A stretch of DNA of 64,000 nt from Macrotis lagotis (Eukaryota; Chordata; Mammalia; Peramelemorphia; Peramelidae). Position 1 is the stretch's first letter. Each line of letters begins with the position of its first letter. The notes below the pieces were generated by a model, which was not told the DNA's origin, did no database searches, and was given only the letters and a program-made list of their open reading frames with translations. Location: assembly GCF_037893015.1 (NCBI RefSeq), contig NC_133665.1, positions 197,134,714 to 197,198,713 of the forward strand, written 5' to 3'. The position numbers were made by a program, and so were the translations under genes. Of this stretch, positions 43,141-61,279 are shown piece by piece.

Positions 43141-46100
43141 TAAAACGTATGCAAATAGCAGAGTGGATTAAAAACCAGAATCCTACAATATGCTGCTTAC
43201 AAGAAACTCATTTGAAGCAGAGAGATACATATAGAGTAAAGGTTATATTTTGCTTCAGCTGAAGTAAAAAAAGCGGGGGTAGCAATCCTTATCTCAGACA
43301 AAGCAGCAGCAAAAATAGATAGCATTAAAAGAGATGAGGAAGGAAACTTTATCCTCCTAAAAGGTACCATAGACAATAAAGTCATTTCAATAGTGAATAT
43401 ATATGCACCCAGTGGAACAGCACCCAAATTCTTAGAGAAGCTGAAAGAACTACAGGAAGACATAGACAGCAAAACTCTACTAGTGGGAGATCTCAACCTC
43501 CTGCTATCAGATCTAGATAAATTGAATCATAAAACAAAGAAATTAGGGAGGTAAATAGATTGTTAGAAAAATTAGATATGGTAGACTTATGGAGGAAACT
43601 GAATGGGGATAGAAAGGAATATACCTTTTTCTCTGCAGTTCATGGAACTTATACAAAAATTGACCATGTACTAGGACATAAAAACCTAATGATCAACTGC
43701 AGAAAGGCAGAAATAGTGAATACATCTTTCTCAGATCACAATGCAATAAAAGTCAAATGCAATACTGGGCCAAGGAGATATAGACCCAGAACAAATTGGA
43801 AACTGAATAACCTCATTTTAAAAAATGAGTGGACCAAAAAACAAATTATAGAAAGAATTAACCATTTTATCATAGATAATGATAATAATGAAACAACATA
43901 CCAAAACCTATGGGATTCATTCAAAGTGACTCTCAGGGGATATATTATAGCTCTAAATGCTTACATGAATAATGTAACATGCAACTAAAAAAATTAGAGA
44001 AAAACAAATCAAAAATCCCCAATTAAATACCAAATTAGAAATTCTAAAAATTAAAGGAGAAATTAATAAAATCGAAAGCAAAAAAACTATTGAATTAGTA
44101 AATAAAACCAAAAGTTGGTATTATGAAAAAACAATAAAATTGATAAACGTCTGGTCAATTTGATCAAAAAAAGAAGAAAACCAAATTGCTAGTATCATAA
44201 ATGAGAAAGGTGAACTCACCACTAATGAGGAGGAAATTAAAGTAATAATTCAAAATTATTTTGCCCAACTCTATGCCAATAAATTTGATAATCTAAGTGA
44301 AATGGATGAATATTTACAAAAATATAAGTTGCCCAGGTTAAATAAAGAAGAGACTAAATACCTAAACATCCCTATCTCAGAAAAAGAAATTCAACAAGCC
44401 ATTATTGAATTCCCTAAAAAAAAAATCTCCAGGGCCTGATGGATTCACAAGTGAATTCTACCAAACATTTAAGGAACAATTGGTTCCAATCCCATATAAA
44501 CTCTTTGGAAAAATAGGGAAAGATGGAACTCTGCCTAACTCTTTCTATGAAACAAATATGGTACTGTTACCTAAACCAGGAAGAGTTAAAACAGAGAAAG
44601 AAAATTATAGACCTATTTCCCTGATGAATATAGATGCAAAAATCCTAAATAAAATCATAGCAAAATGTTTACAACAAGTCATCACTAGGATAATACATTA
44701 TGATCAAGTAGGATTTATTCCAGGAATGCAGGGTTAGTTCAATATTAGGAAAACTGTTAGTATACTCAATTATATCAACAACAAACCTATCAGAAATCAT
44801 ATGATCACATCAATAGATGCCTAAAAAGCTTTTGACAAAATACAGCATCCATTTCTATTAAAAAACACTAGAGAGTGTAGGAATAAATGGACTGTTCCTT
44901 AAAATAATTAGCAGTATCTATTTGAAACCATCAAAAAGCATTATATTCAATGGGGAGAGGCTAGATGCATTCCCAATAAGATCAGAGGTGAAACAAGGGT
45001 GCCCATTATCACCATTACTATTCAATATTGTATCAGAAATGTTAGCATCAGCAATTAGAGAAGAAAAAGAAATTGAAGGAATTAGAATTGGGAAGGAAGA
45101 GACAAAACTCTCACTCTTTGCAGATGACATGATGGTCTACCTAGAGAATCCCAAGAAATCATCCAAAAAACTACTAGAAACAATTAGCAATTTTAGCAAA
45201 GTTGCAGGTTATAAAATAAACCCTCATAAATCCTCAACTTTTCTATATATGTCTAGCAAGAAATAGCAGGAGGGGCTAGAAAGAGAAATCCCATTCAAAG
45301 TAACCTCAGACAATATAAAATATTTGGGAGTCTATTGGCCAAGACAGACTCAAAATCTTTTTGAAAACAATTATAAAACACTTCTCACACAAATTAAATC
45401 AGATTTAAATAACTGGGCAAATATCAACTGCTCATGGATAGGTAGAGCTAATATAATAAAAATGACAATTCTACCAAAACTAAACTATCTGTTTAGTGCC
45501 CTACCAATCAAAATTCCAAAAAATTACTTTAACGAGTTAGAAAAAATTGTAAGTAAATTCATATGGAGAAATAAAAAGTCAAGAATTGCCAGGAGCTTAA
45601 TGAAAAAAAGTGCAAAAGAAGGGGGCTTAGCCCTACCTGATCTAAAATTATATTATAAAGTATCAGTCATCAAAACTGTTTGGTATTGGTAAGAAATAGA
45701 GTGATGGACCAGTGGAATAGACTAGGTGTAAAAGCAGGAGATGATTATAGTAATCTGTTTGATAAACACAAAGAGTCTGGCCATTGGGATAAAAACTCCC
45801 TCTTTGGTAAAAATTGATGGGATAATTGGAAGTTAGTATGGAAGAAACTTAGATTAGACCAACACCCTTTACCAAGATAAGATCCAAATGGTTATAGGAC
45901 ATAGACATAAAAAACAATGCTATAAGCAAATTTAGAAGATCAAGGACTAGTCTACCTTGTCAGATCTATGGAAAGGGGAGCAGTTCATGACTAAGGAACA
46001 GTTGGAGAACATCACCAAAAATCAATTAGATGATTTCAATTACATTAAATTAAAAAGCTTTTGCACAGATAAAACCAATGTAACCAAGATCAAAAGAAAT

Positions 46101-47205
46101 GTAGTAAATTGGGAAACAATTTTTACAATTAATGATTCTGACAAAGGACTCATTCCTAAAATATACAGAGAACTGAGTCATATTTTTAAAACAAAAAGCC
46201 ATTCCCGAATTGACAAATGGTCAAAGGCTATGCAAAGGCAATTTACAGATGAGGAGATCAAAGCAATCCATAGCCATAAGAAAAAATGCTCTAAATCATT
46301 GTTAGAGAAATGCAAATTAAAGCTTCTCTGAGGTACCACCTCACACCTCTCAGATTGGCCAATATGACCAGGAAGGATAATGATCATTGCTGGAAGGGTT
46401 GTGGGAAATCTGGGACACTATTACACTGTTGGTGGAGCTGTGAACTCATCCAACCCTTCTGGAGAACTATGCCCAAAGGGCAACAAAAATGTGCATACCC
46501 TTTGACCCAGCAATTTCACTACTGGGTCTATACCCTGAAGAGATGATGAGAAAGGGTAAAAACATTACTTGTACAAAAATATTTATAGCAGCCCTGTTTG
46601 TGGTGGGAAAGAATTGGAAATCAAGTAAATGTCCTTCAATTGAGGAATGGCTTAGCAAACTGTGGTATATGTATGTCATGGAACACTATTGTTCTATTAG
46701 AAACCAGGAGGGATGGGATTTCAGGGAAGCCTGGAGGGATTTGCATGAACTGATTGTGAGTGAGATGAGCAGAACCAGAAAAACACTGTACATCCTAACA
46801 GCAACATGGGAGTGATGTTCAACCTTGACGGAATTGCTCATTCCATCAGTGCAACAATCAGGAACAATTTTGGGCTGTCTGTGATGGAGAATACCATCTG
46901 TATCCAGATAAAGAGCAGTGGAGTTTGAACAAAGTACAAGGACTATTCCCTTTAATTTAGAAAAAAAACATATATCTTATTGTTTAATATTGTTACCTCT
47001 TAGACTTCTTGTCTCTTCTTTAAGGATATGATTTCTCTCTCATCACACCCAATTTGGATCAAAGTACAACATGAAAACAAAGTAAAGACTGACAGAGTGC
47101 TTTCCGTGGGGGGGTGGGGGTGGGGGGAGGGAAGCAAGATTGGGCGGGGGGAATTGTAAAACTCAAATAATATCTTTAATAAAAATAAATTTTAAAAAAT
47201 GTAAA
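43141..47205 (+). mobile_element. 5'-truncated L1 (4.1 kb), inserted in RTE
   Basis: L1 ORF2 starts in the endonuclease domain ('ICCLQETHLKQRDTYR') and lacks the 5' UTR, ORF1 and ORF2 N-terminus. Seen in order: endonuclease 'SDHNAIKVKC' (43560-43988); reverse transcriptase '[19 protein letters not shown]' and '[20 protein letters not shown]' (44405-44737); catalytic '[13 protein letters not shown]' near 45115; '[17 protein letters not shown]'; and C-terminal cysteine motif 'CGKSGTLLHCWWSC' near 46400. ORF2 is split into at least six open blocks by stops and frameshifts, so it is inactive. The 3' UTR has a G-rich tract at 47107-47152 and an A-rich end. It is the longest and best-preserved L1 here. 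Confidence 0.93.
47107..47152 (+). repeat. G-rich tract in the L1 3' UTR
   Basis: Runs of G7, G5, G6, G3 and later G4/G6, with G-quadruplex potential on the L1 sense strand. G-rich 3' UTR tracts are typical of mammalian L1. Reversed copies are seen at 2.3, 3.2 and 13.6 kb. Confidence 0.8.
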
Positions 47206-48695
47206 AAAAAAGAATTCAAGGATGCCTCCATCATCCATCTCTATAAAAGTAAAGAGAACAGATCATCCTATAATAATCACAGGGGTGTTTCTCTTTTAGT
47301 CATTGCTGGTAGGATTCTTATTAGAGTCCTCAGCAGGCTTGTTTTTCACCTGGAAAATAGTCACCTACCTACCTAAGAGCCAATGTGGCTTCTGAAAGGG
47401 TAGAGAACAGTCTATATGATGTTTGCTGCCCGACAACTCCAGGAGAAAAGGCAGGACCAGAAAAGAGATCTGTATAAACACTTGTAGATCTGATCAAGGC
47501 CTTTGAAACCATCAATGATGAGGGTTTATGGAAAATTATGTCAAAATTTGGCTGCCCAGAGAAACTCATCAAGTATTGTATGTCAACGTCATGATGGCAT
47601 GCATGCCCGGGTTCTGAATAGTGGACAATACTCTCGAGATTTCCCAGTCACCAGTGGTGTGAAGCAAGACTGTGTGTCCTTGTTCCCATGTGTTTTGGAA
47701 TGATGTTTTCATCCATGTTGTCAAAAGCTTTCACTGAGATGAACATAGCATTAAGGTCAGTTACTGCACTGATAGTAAATTATTTAACTTGAAAAGACCA
47801 CAAGCCAAGACCAAAGTGGAGGAGTTTGAATCTTTGTCCACAGATTGTGTCAATGCAGCTGAGATTTAATGAAGTTTGGATCAATTCTCTGTTGCTTGTG
47901 CTCATTTTGATTTAACAATGAACACCAAGAAAGCACATCAGTCAGCTCCACACCATCCATCTATGGAACCATCAGTTATAGCAAATAGAAAAGTTTTGAA
48001 TCCTGTGGATAACTTCATTTACCTTAGCAGTATATTTTCAAGATTTCCACATAGATAATGAGGTTGACACATGCATTGCCAGAGCTAGTTCAGTGTTTGT
48101 GAGGCTCTGAAGAGTGAAGAAATATTAAGCTCAAGGACATTCAGGTGACTTCAGTGCCATATGCTAGTGAAACCTGGACCAGTGCCATGCCAGGAAACTG
48201 AATTGTTTCCATTGAATTTTTTTAGGGAGATTCTGAAACTTACCTGGCAGGATAAAATATAAAACATTGATAACCCTCCTTAATGGGTTAGCCATATTGT
48301 TTAAATGCCAAATGTATATTTGCCTAAAAGATTGTTTTATGAATAACTCATACAAGGGAGGCACTGACATGATCACCAGAAGTGATATACACTCTCAAGG
48401 TCTTTCTGAAGAATTTTGGAATCAATTGCATGACATGGGAGACCCTGGCAGAGATCTGCTTAGCATGGTCTTCCCACCTCAAAAAAGATGCTGTGTGTGC
48501 TCTAGGAGCAAAGCGTAATTATGTTACCTCAAAAGAAATGTGAGATGTGCAAATTCATAAATATCTCCACCTCAAATGTTCTGATTTGTGTTAGAGCCTT
48601 CTGAGTTCATGTTGGTTTGATCAGTCAGTCGGACACACTGAACCTTGATCATAGTGATATCATTTTGGTCCTCTTGTATTGGTCCTCATTGTATT
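47206..48695 (+). mobile_element. RTE-clade LINE, part 2 (3' half)
   Basis: It resumes with 'EFKDASIIHLYKSKENR', 'NNHRGVSLLVIAGRILIRVL', 'GLWKIMSKFGCPEK'-like sequence, 'RDFPVTSGVKQDCV' and 'ACAHFDLTMNTKKAHQSAPH', then the C-terminal 'HSQGLSEEFWNQLHD'. The 3' end near 48690 resembles RTE 3' ends ('GATATCATTTTGGTCCTCTT'). About 25-30 residues expected between 'GKAPGADSI' and 'EFKDA' are missing at the L1 junction. Several stops and a lost region near the YADD box make it inactive. Confidence 0.85.
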
Positions 48696-48699
48696 GCTG

Positions 48700-49795
48700 A
48701 GACTAGATAAATTCATAATTGGTCATTGAACAATTTTCCTGTTACTACAGTGTTCTGTTTCAGTTCATATAAATATTTCCAGGTTTTTTCTGAAAGCATC
48801 CTGCTCATCACTTCTCATAGCACAATACTATTTTATCTTAATCAAATACCACAACTTTTCCAGTCATTCCCCCAACTGATGAACATCCCCTCAATTTCCA
48901 ATTCTTTGCCATCACTTAAAAAGATGCTATAAAATTTTTTGTACATAAAGTTCTTTTCTTTTTAGTTTTTATCTCTTTGGGAAAGCCCTATAAGCGATAT
49001 TGCTTTGTCAAAGCATATGCAATCTTATAGCCTTAAAGCCCAAATTGCTCTACAGAAAGGTTAAATCAGCACACAACTTCACAAACAGTGCATTAGTATC
49101 TTAATTTTCCCACATCCTCTCCAACATCTCATTTTCGTTTTCTGTCATATTAGTCAATCTGACAGATTGTGGTGGTACCACATATTTGTTTTAATTTGTA
49201 TTTCTCTAATCAATGAGGATTGAGAGCATTTTTTCAAATGACTATAGATAGTTTTGGTTATTTTATCTGAAAATGACCCATTCATGTTCTTTGACCACTG
49301 ATCAATTGAGAATGGTGCTTTTATTTTTTTGTAAATTTGACTCATTTCTCTAAATATTTGAGAAACAAGGTCTTCACCAAAGAAACCTGCTGTAAATATT
49401 TTTCAGTTATGATTGTGTATTTTACTCCATTCTATTTTCCCTGCCTTTTCCTATTTTCATCCTGTCCACCCTCAAAACATTGTTCTGACTTTTTGTCCCC
49501 TATCCACCTTCCTATCAGCCCCATCTTCTCTTTTCCCCTTCTCCTTACTTTCTGTTAAGATTTCTCTACTCAATTTCATGTGTATTATTTCCTCTTTGAG
49601 ACAGTTCTGATGAGAATAAGATTCATTTGCTCTCCCCTTCTCCATTGTGATTTTTGCATCTTTTATATCAGATAATGATCCATTCTCTCCTCTCCGCTTC
49701 TCCCAATGTATTCCTTTCTCATCCCTTAATATTCCATTACATTCAACTTCCATCTATGCCCTCTGTCTTTATGTACTACTAACTGCCTTAATGAG
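48700..49795 (-). mobile_element. L1 fragment, antisense
   Basis: The reverse complement carries L1 ORF2 3' sequence (on +: 'GTCATTCCCCCAACTGATGA', 'CACAACTTCACAAACAGTGC', 'CATCCTCTCCAACATC') up to about 49410. A CT-rich continuation to about 49795 probably belongs to the same element or an adjoining one. Confidence 0.7.
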
Positions 49796-49799
49796 AAAG

Positions 49800-52030
49800 T
49801 TCTTAGGAGTTGGCTTTGGTCTTTGGCAGCTGAGAGCCATATTACCAAGCTCCTGGTTTTTCTGACACCTTTGTAGCCATCAGCTTGATACTACTCTCAG
49901 CTGTGGCAGACTTCAAAAGGAGCCTGAGCCCTGCACTGGCACTGGGTTTCCCAAATTGTGGTTTAAGTCCCTCATGTTTTTGTACTGGAGCAGAGAAGAG
50001 TGACTTATGATCTGCCTGCTTGCTGGTTATTCTGCTCAGTTGGATGCTGGGGCAAATGGGACACCACTAAGCCTTCAGGCCATAACTGCCACTGCCCCTT
50101 CTTGCATGAATTTTGGGGTCCCCGTTGATGGTGGAGTATCTCCATGAAGTTAAGGTCCTCTTAACCCATCACCAGACTTGGACCTTCTCAGATCAGACTT
50201 ACCAAATAGGAAGTGATTTTGCTGTGAAATTAAGTCACCTTCAAAGCCTGTGCATTCCTCAACCCTGCCACATGACTCCCCATGTCTGGGAGCCATCATT
50301 AAATGACTATGCCTCTGTAATAGGTATGAATGAAAAGCCTTGTAATGATCTTTCTGATGCCCTTTTTTATAAGAGAGAATACTTGGAACACTGACCTTTC
50401 TATAGTTTCTATAGTATGAAACCAACTGGGCAGTTTCTCTAATATGTCCAGGTTGCCATGGGGATATACAGTTGGTGTCTGCCATAGCATAGGGATGCTT
50501 GGCTGCAGAGACCTTAATATCGAGTCATTGGGAAAAACCTCGTCTGCTTTGAAAGTTCCTGTGGTCCTGATCATTGGTATACCACATGGGAGGGAATGAT
50601 CTTGTGTCAAGCTTGCTGCACATTTTTAATTCCTTATATTCTAGTGGAAAAGTGGAAACAACAGCATTAAGGCAAAACAGGCTGCTGGGTCCTGGGTAGG
50701 AGTGGAGGATCAGCCCCCCCCCCCCAAGTTTCTAGATGCAGGTATGTCTATCTGTTCATAAAGGGGATTGCTTTTGAACTCAAGGAACCGTGGATTCAAT
50801 TAGAGAGCTTAGGTTGACCCAAGTCATCAACATAGCCATGTGTAGTGCCTCTTGCCCTACTTGCCAGGCTTCTGTGGAAAAAGTATATGGTGGGTACCCT
50901 CGAACTTGTACATCCTTTCAGCATTTGAATAATTTTTTTCTGCATGCCTAAAGTTGGTCATAATTGGGGTTCTCTTGTCCTTGTAGACCAGCTCATGCAA
51001 CAGGTGGAGACCTTTTCTGATTCTTGTCACAGATGGATTTGATGCTAAAATACTCCTGAAGATTGTTCCATGCTTCATCCCATGGCTCTCACTTAACCGG
51101 ACAAGGGCACCCATTTAACCAATTCCATCCTCTCCCTAATCTCTTATCTAGGAGTGACCCAAAATTCCACACACCTTATTGCTCCCGAATGTGTACTGAG
51201 ACCCATCAGAAATGGTCTGATCTTTCCTCTACTTTGTTCTGTCTTACAATAGACCAAGGGCGAAATCACATTTATCTCTCTTTGAAATTGTTTCCCCCCC
51301 ACCCCCATCCAAATAAAGCCCTTCCCCCAGGACAAGCATTCTTATTGGGAAGAGGTGCTTTCTACATAGAGTGATTTACAGTCAGGTGGGAGCAATGCCA
51401 GGGTATGGAAGCAGTAGAGCAGGCTGGACTCATTCCAACTACTAATGTTCATTGGGGAATTATCAGGTGACAGAGTAGAAACAGTAAATCTAATTCAGGA
51501 ATATTTTCATGGATCAGCTCTGTCCTCCTTTCCCTCTCCCCTCCCCCCAAGCATCATTAAGAGTTGTTCAACTATTTCCCTTGGAAAAATATGGGTCAGA
51601 AAAACCTCCATTTTTGGAGGCCCCTGGTTAAAGCTGATAAATTGGCTACTTTTCTCCTTATTTTAGTTACATTTTTTCTCTTCTATGCTTTGTCTTTCCC
51701 TCCCTAGTTCACTATTCTAATGAAGAATTGGTGGCAAATAAAGTTATTAACAATTGCCATCAGATGGGGCAAGAGTTACACCATGCTAGCACTATTAGGA
51801 TTTGTTGGTACTGGGGTTTGCCACCCTGCCCACCAACACAATCTTGACCCACTGTTAGTTATTTATGCCCAGCTTAATGAACCCATGCTAACTACATATT
51901 GTCTTTTGAGGGCCATCCCACATTTCAGCTTTGCCAACTGTAAAGTTAACAGTATCACTCGGAATATAAGCATTTGGGACAGACTTGTGCAGATTACTAT
52001 TCAACTTCTTAAATATCTCCAGACTCAATA
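49800..52030. other. Unassigned 2.2-kb stretch, perhaps an old retroelement
   Basis: No SINE, L1, L2 or host exon was recognised. Several 70-111-codon frames on both strands have no identifiable domain. A motif 'CCAAATAAAGCCCTTCCCCC' at about 51309 could be a poly(A) signal of an LTR-like sequence, but no terminal repeat pair was found. It could be a degraded endogenous retroelement fossil or unique sequence. Confidence 0.25.
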
Positions 52031-52199
52031 AGTTTCCTACAAGCTTGGGCAATCAACTTGTAGTGGATACAATCTGTAGTTTTGTGATTTTCTCTGCATT
52101 TCATCTGGCAATGTGTGGGTAGGAATGAAGATAGACAGTAAGAATAATCCAGGGCTGAGACTTGGCAAAACAAGTTTTGCAGTAGATTAAAGGGGGTGA

Positions 52200-52790
52200 G
52201 GTATTCAAGGGTAAAACTGGTTAAGGGGGCAGAATAGGAAAGCAAGTAGGCTAGCCTAAGAAAGAATTAAGGGGTCAAAGAACTGGAAGTCATGGGGAGG
52301 AAGAATAAGGTTTGAAGTTGCAAGACAGAAGAAAGGAATGACAACAGAATGGGATCAGAAAGGGGTTATTACAGTTCATGAATAAGAATGTGGAGCACTA
52401 GTTGGTGATGGCAAGATCAAGAGGATGGCCATCCCTAAGTGTAGCTGAGGTAGACAAGAAGAATAGCGATCCTGTGAGATTTGGGTATCAATAAGCATGT
52501 TGAAATCCCTTCCTATGAGGGTAGACTCTGGGAAGAAAATCAGGCACTGGACTTATCAAAGGAAGAAGGGGAACATTCTGAAGATTAGTAGATACCAGCC
52601 ACAAGAATTTTGCTTGGGTGGTAGATATGGATTGAGCGAAGCTCAAAAGAAGAGTTCCTCAGGGTTGGAGACAAGAGAGTCTGGAGGAGTCAATAAGGAG
52701 GTGGGAGTATTACAAGTCTCCAATCTTGACCACTGATTTGGGAGGCCCAGTGAAAGTGCAGTGAGTTCTGCAAAGGGAGGACAGGGACTG
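52200..52790 (-). mobile_element. L2 LINE endonuclease-region fragment, antisense
   Basis: 'GGTATCAATAAGCATGTTGA' followed by 'AATCCCTTCCTATGAGGGTA' is the reverse complement of the L2 endonuclease 'LLLGDFNIH' coding block. Flanking phrases ('GGTGATGGCAAGATCAAGAG') fit the same order. Old and broken. Confidence 0.7.
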
Positions 52791-52962
52791 TGTCATCAGG
52801 AAAGAACCAGAATGAAAGTAGAAAAAGCAAAGACTGAGGAAGACAACAAATCTGTTACCTAGAACAGTGGAAAGGGAAGGTAGTCTGCTAAAAGTCTTCC
52901 ACATTTCATTTAATTCTATTAATTCTATTACAAGCTTTGATTCTATGCTGATGAAATGTGAG

Positions 52963-52990
52963 GGTGGTGGTGGTGGTGGTGGTGGTGGGG
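52963..52990. repeat. (TGG)n microsatellite
   Basis: About nine GGT/TGG units followed by a G run. Confidence 0.95.
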
Positions 52991-53658
52991 GAGATATATT
53001 GAGTCTCTGAAGATTTAGAGATGGGCCCAGGTTGTGCAGGAATGCCATTTGAAAAACAATCCTTCCCTTCAGGATTCACTTGGTCTCATTCTCTGCATTG
53101 GAGATGAATAAGGCAGATGTTGGAAAGACTTGTGAAGCCAGGATATAATTCCATTATTTAGTGAAGTTTATATCATATCTGAGTTCTGTGAGCAGCACAC
53201 TTATCTCAAGAATGACTTGTGGTCTACCCTATGAATGACTTCAAGAGACATGCACATATTCATTTAAACATGGCTGGAAGCTGAAATTAGGCTTTGTCTT
53301 TTATAATAACTAACATAACTGACATGCCGTTTTGCAATCAATGTATCTGGAAATTTTTAAAGGAATTCACTCTTTTTGGTATTAACAGTTCATCTTCTTA
53401 TAAAGACATTGTTAGTAATTCCTTATTGGAATATTGCCAAGTTTAAAAATTGGGTTCTAATATACAACTTGCATCTGAGTTTCTTGGCTATATCAAAATG
53501 TTAAGTAGTTAATTTAGAGATTTAAATTTCCTGAAATGAGTAAGTAGAGAACCTGTGAGATTTGGGAGACATAAAGACATATGAGACATAAAGTTGAGTG
53601 AAATCACTTTTTGACCTGGTTATTGGCAAAGTAAATTTTAAAAAGGTGTTAAGACCAA

Positions 53659-53660
<2 letters not shown>
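52991..53660. other. Unassigned stretch
   Basis: AT-rich and without recognised repeats or genes. It lies downstream (3') of the zinc-finger gene. Confidence 0.3.

Positions 53661-53708
<48 letters not shown>
53661..53708. repeat. (GT)24 microsatellite
   Basis: Forty-eight bases of uninterrupted TG repeat. Confidence 0.97.
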
Positions 53709-53709
<1 letters not shown>

Positions 53710-53741
53710 AGCAGAGAAGAGGCTCTCTGTGATCTAAACCA

Positions 53742-53747
53742 TTTATT
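53742..53747 (-). terminator. Possible poly(A) signal of the KRAB-ZNF gene
   Basis: AATAAA on the - strand (TTTATT on +) lies about 200 bases after the stop codon of the zinc-finger exon. Weak evidence, as AT-rich DNA often has this hexamer. Confidence 0.4.
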
Positions 53748-53947
53748 CATTTACTGTATACTTTTCCCTTTTGGTCTTTCATCAGCAACCTCCATCTTGC
53801 AGAGCAAGATAGGTCCATCTTGAGCACATTCATAAGACTTCTTTCTAGTATGAATCCTGAGGTAAATATATATACTCCATTTGAGACTTTCTCAATATAC
53901 TCCATCTGGGTGACTTTCCTCATTCATTACAGTGATAGGAATTCTAT

Positions 53948-59496
<5,549 letters not shown>

Positions 59497-59499
59497 CTA

Positions 59500-60230
59500 A
59501 ATTATCAAGTCATAAGATGGAGAGCTGAAGGATGTTTCAGAATTTCTCTAGGTTAAGCATCAATTTACATCCAATTTACAGTTGGAACCTAGAGCCACAC
59601 AGGTGTCAGAGCAATAAATAACCTGAGACCAATGTCAGAGAGATCCTACTGATCAGTTGGAAAAAAGCTAAGAAACGTCTCTCTATGGAATCAGGGAGAA
59701 AGTATGTGTTCTATTTGTGAAGTAAGTGGTTCTGTGGGGCAGAAAGGGTGGCAATGGGAAACTTCTTATCAAATTTCTGTGAATATTTTGTGAGAAGCTG
59801 GCAAGTACAGGGGAGAGAAGATTTATGTGATCACTAAAATAAGCATGAAGTTAAAATTAGTTTGCCTTCTCATAGCCAAAACACCTTTGCTTTATAATTA
59901 CTTTATTTCTTACAAGAATAAGAAATAAGAGTCTAAAATGCAGTGTTTCTTCATCAATTAAGAGATTGTTTTCAGTTTATTTGGGAGAAACATGAGATTT
60001 ACACACACACCCCTTGAACTCTAAACCCTTAGGAGAACAAGAGTCAAAGAGACTTAATGATGGGCCAGATACAGGAGAGGCTGGTCAGACCTAAAATGCC
60101 CTGACATTTGGAAGGGGTCATCTATATTTCCACCTATATGCCCAACATACTCTTTGCCAATATGCTTAGAATTTGATGCTCTTCCATTTCCAACATAAGG
60201 ATATAATTTATTTTATCAGAGAGTCTAATG
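59500..60230. other. Region upstream of KRAB-A, unassigned
   Basis: No start-codon exon for the KRAB-ZNF gene was recognised. 'AATTTACAGTTGGAACCTAG' at about 59573 may be an old repeat. Confidence 0.3.
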
Positions 60231-60234
60231 TTTG

Positions 60235-60510
60235 AAAAAGCTTACATGAAGTGATACAAAGTCAAGTGAACAGAATCAGGAGACTATACTGTATGATAAA
60301 AAAACTGTGAATGGCTTAGCTATTTTCAGCAATACAAAGATACAAGACTAATCCAAAGAACTAATGATGAAGCACACTTTGTCTCTAAAAACAGGACGTG
60401 TTTTTTTGTATACAAACTATTCTTTCATTCTCTTTCTTTTGAGAATTCTGGTACAAAATGACTAATATGGAACTATTTTTATGATTGTACATTCAAACCT
60501 ATATGATAGT
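60235..60510 (+). mobile_element. L1 3' fragment (older subfamily)
   Basis: 'AGTGAACAGAATCAGGAGAC', 'AAAACTGTGAATGGCTTAGC' and 'TTCTGGTACAAAATGACTAA' parallel the 22.3-kb L1 3' end. Confidence 0.7.
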
Positions 60511-60807
60511 CTTAAAACTTCCATATTTCACCTTTCATTTCCTTTATTATTTTATTTCTCAACAGCTGAGCAATCTATTACTCTGTTCCACCTTTTGAGA
60601 TTCCCCAATGTTTTTAAATCATCCCTTTTCTCTAGAGTTCCATGAGTCACTCTTCTTCATATTCAGAGAGTTCTTTCATTGAGGGTTAATTGATCTTTAA
60701 GTGATTCCCCAATTCATGTTTATCAGAAGCCACTCCAAATCTTTTTCCTTCTCTAGTGACCCCTTCAACCATCCTCCACCACAAGGTGGGGTTCTTGCTG
60801 CTGCTGT

Positions 60808-60938
60808 TGTTTTTTGGGAAGCAAAGGGATTAAATGACTTGCCTAAGGTCACAAAGCTAGTGTCTGAGGCTGGTTTGAACTCTCAGAGCCTCCTGATTCC
60901 AGGGCCAGTGCTCTAATCCCTGTGCCATCTAGCTGCCC
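60808..60938 (-). repeat. WSINE/MAR-type SINE (diverged)
   Basis: Reverse copy from 'GGGAAGCAAAGGGATTAAAT' to 'GTGCCATCTAGCTGCCCC', with a shortened middle. Confidence 0.85.
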
Positions 60939-61275
60939 CCAAACATCCTCTTAAAGAGAAAGCTCATCTCTGACATCTCGTTTCACGCAGCTCAACTTCT
61001 CTGGGGCCTCTTGGAGTGACTTCTCCATCATGCTCCTGAAATGGAATCTTCTCACATGAATCCCTTTTCATCCTTCTGCTGTTGTGTTGTTATCTTCTAT
61101 CATATTATCAGTGATTTGAGATTAAGGGAAGAAAAATCCTTGATTTTTGCCCTGGCAAGCCTCCCCAAAGAAAACAAAAGAGAGAATAGGTGCAAATACA
61201 CAAAAGGGAAAATACACAAAACCTAGAAAAAAGAAAAGCAAAAATCAAGATGCTTAATAAAAAACATGTAAAGGC
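60939..61275. other. Unassigned stretch
   Basis: No gene or repeat was recognised. The end is A-rich. Confidence 0.3.
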
Positions 61276-61279
61276 AGGA

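Noticed and set aside
60960-61080. Possible - strand start exon for the KRAB-ZNF gene (ATGATGGAGAAGTCA context)
   Set aside because: It has no convincing donor in the right phase and no similarity to usual KRAB-ZNF leader exons.
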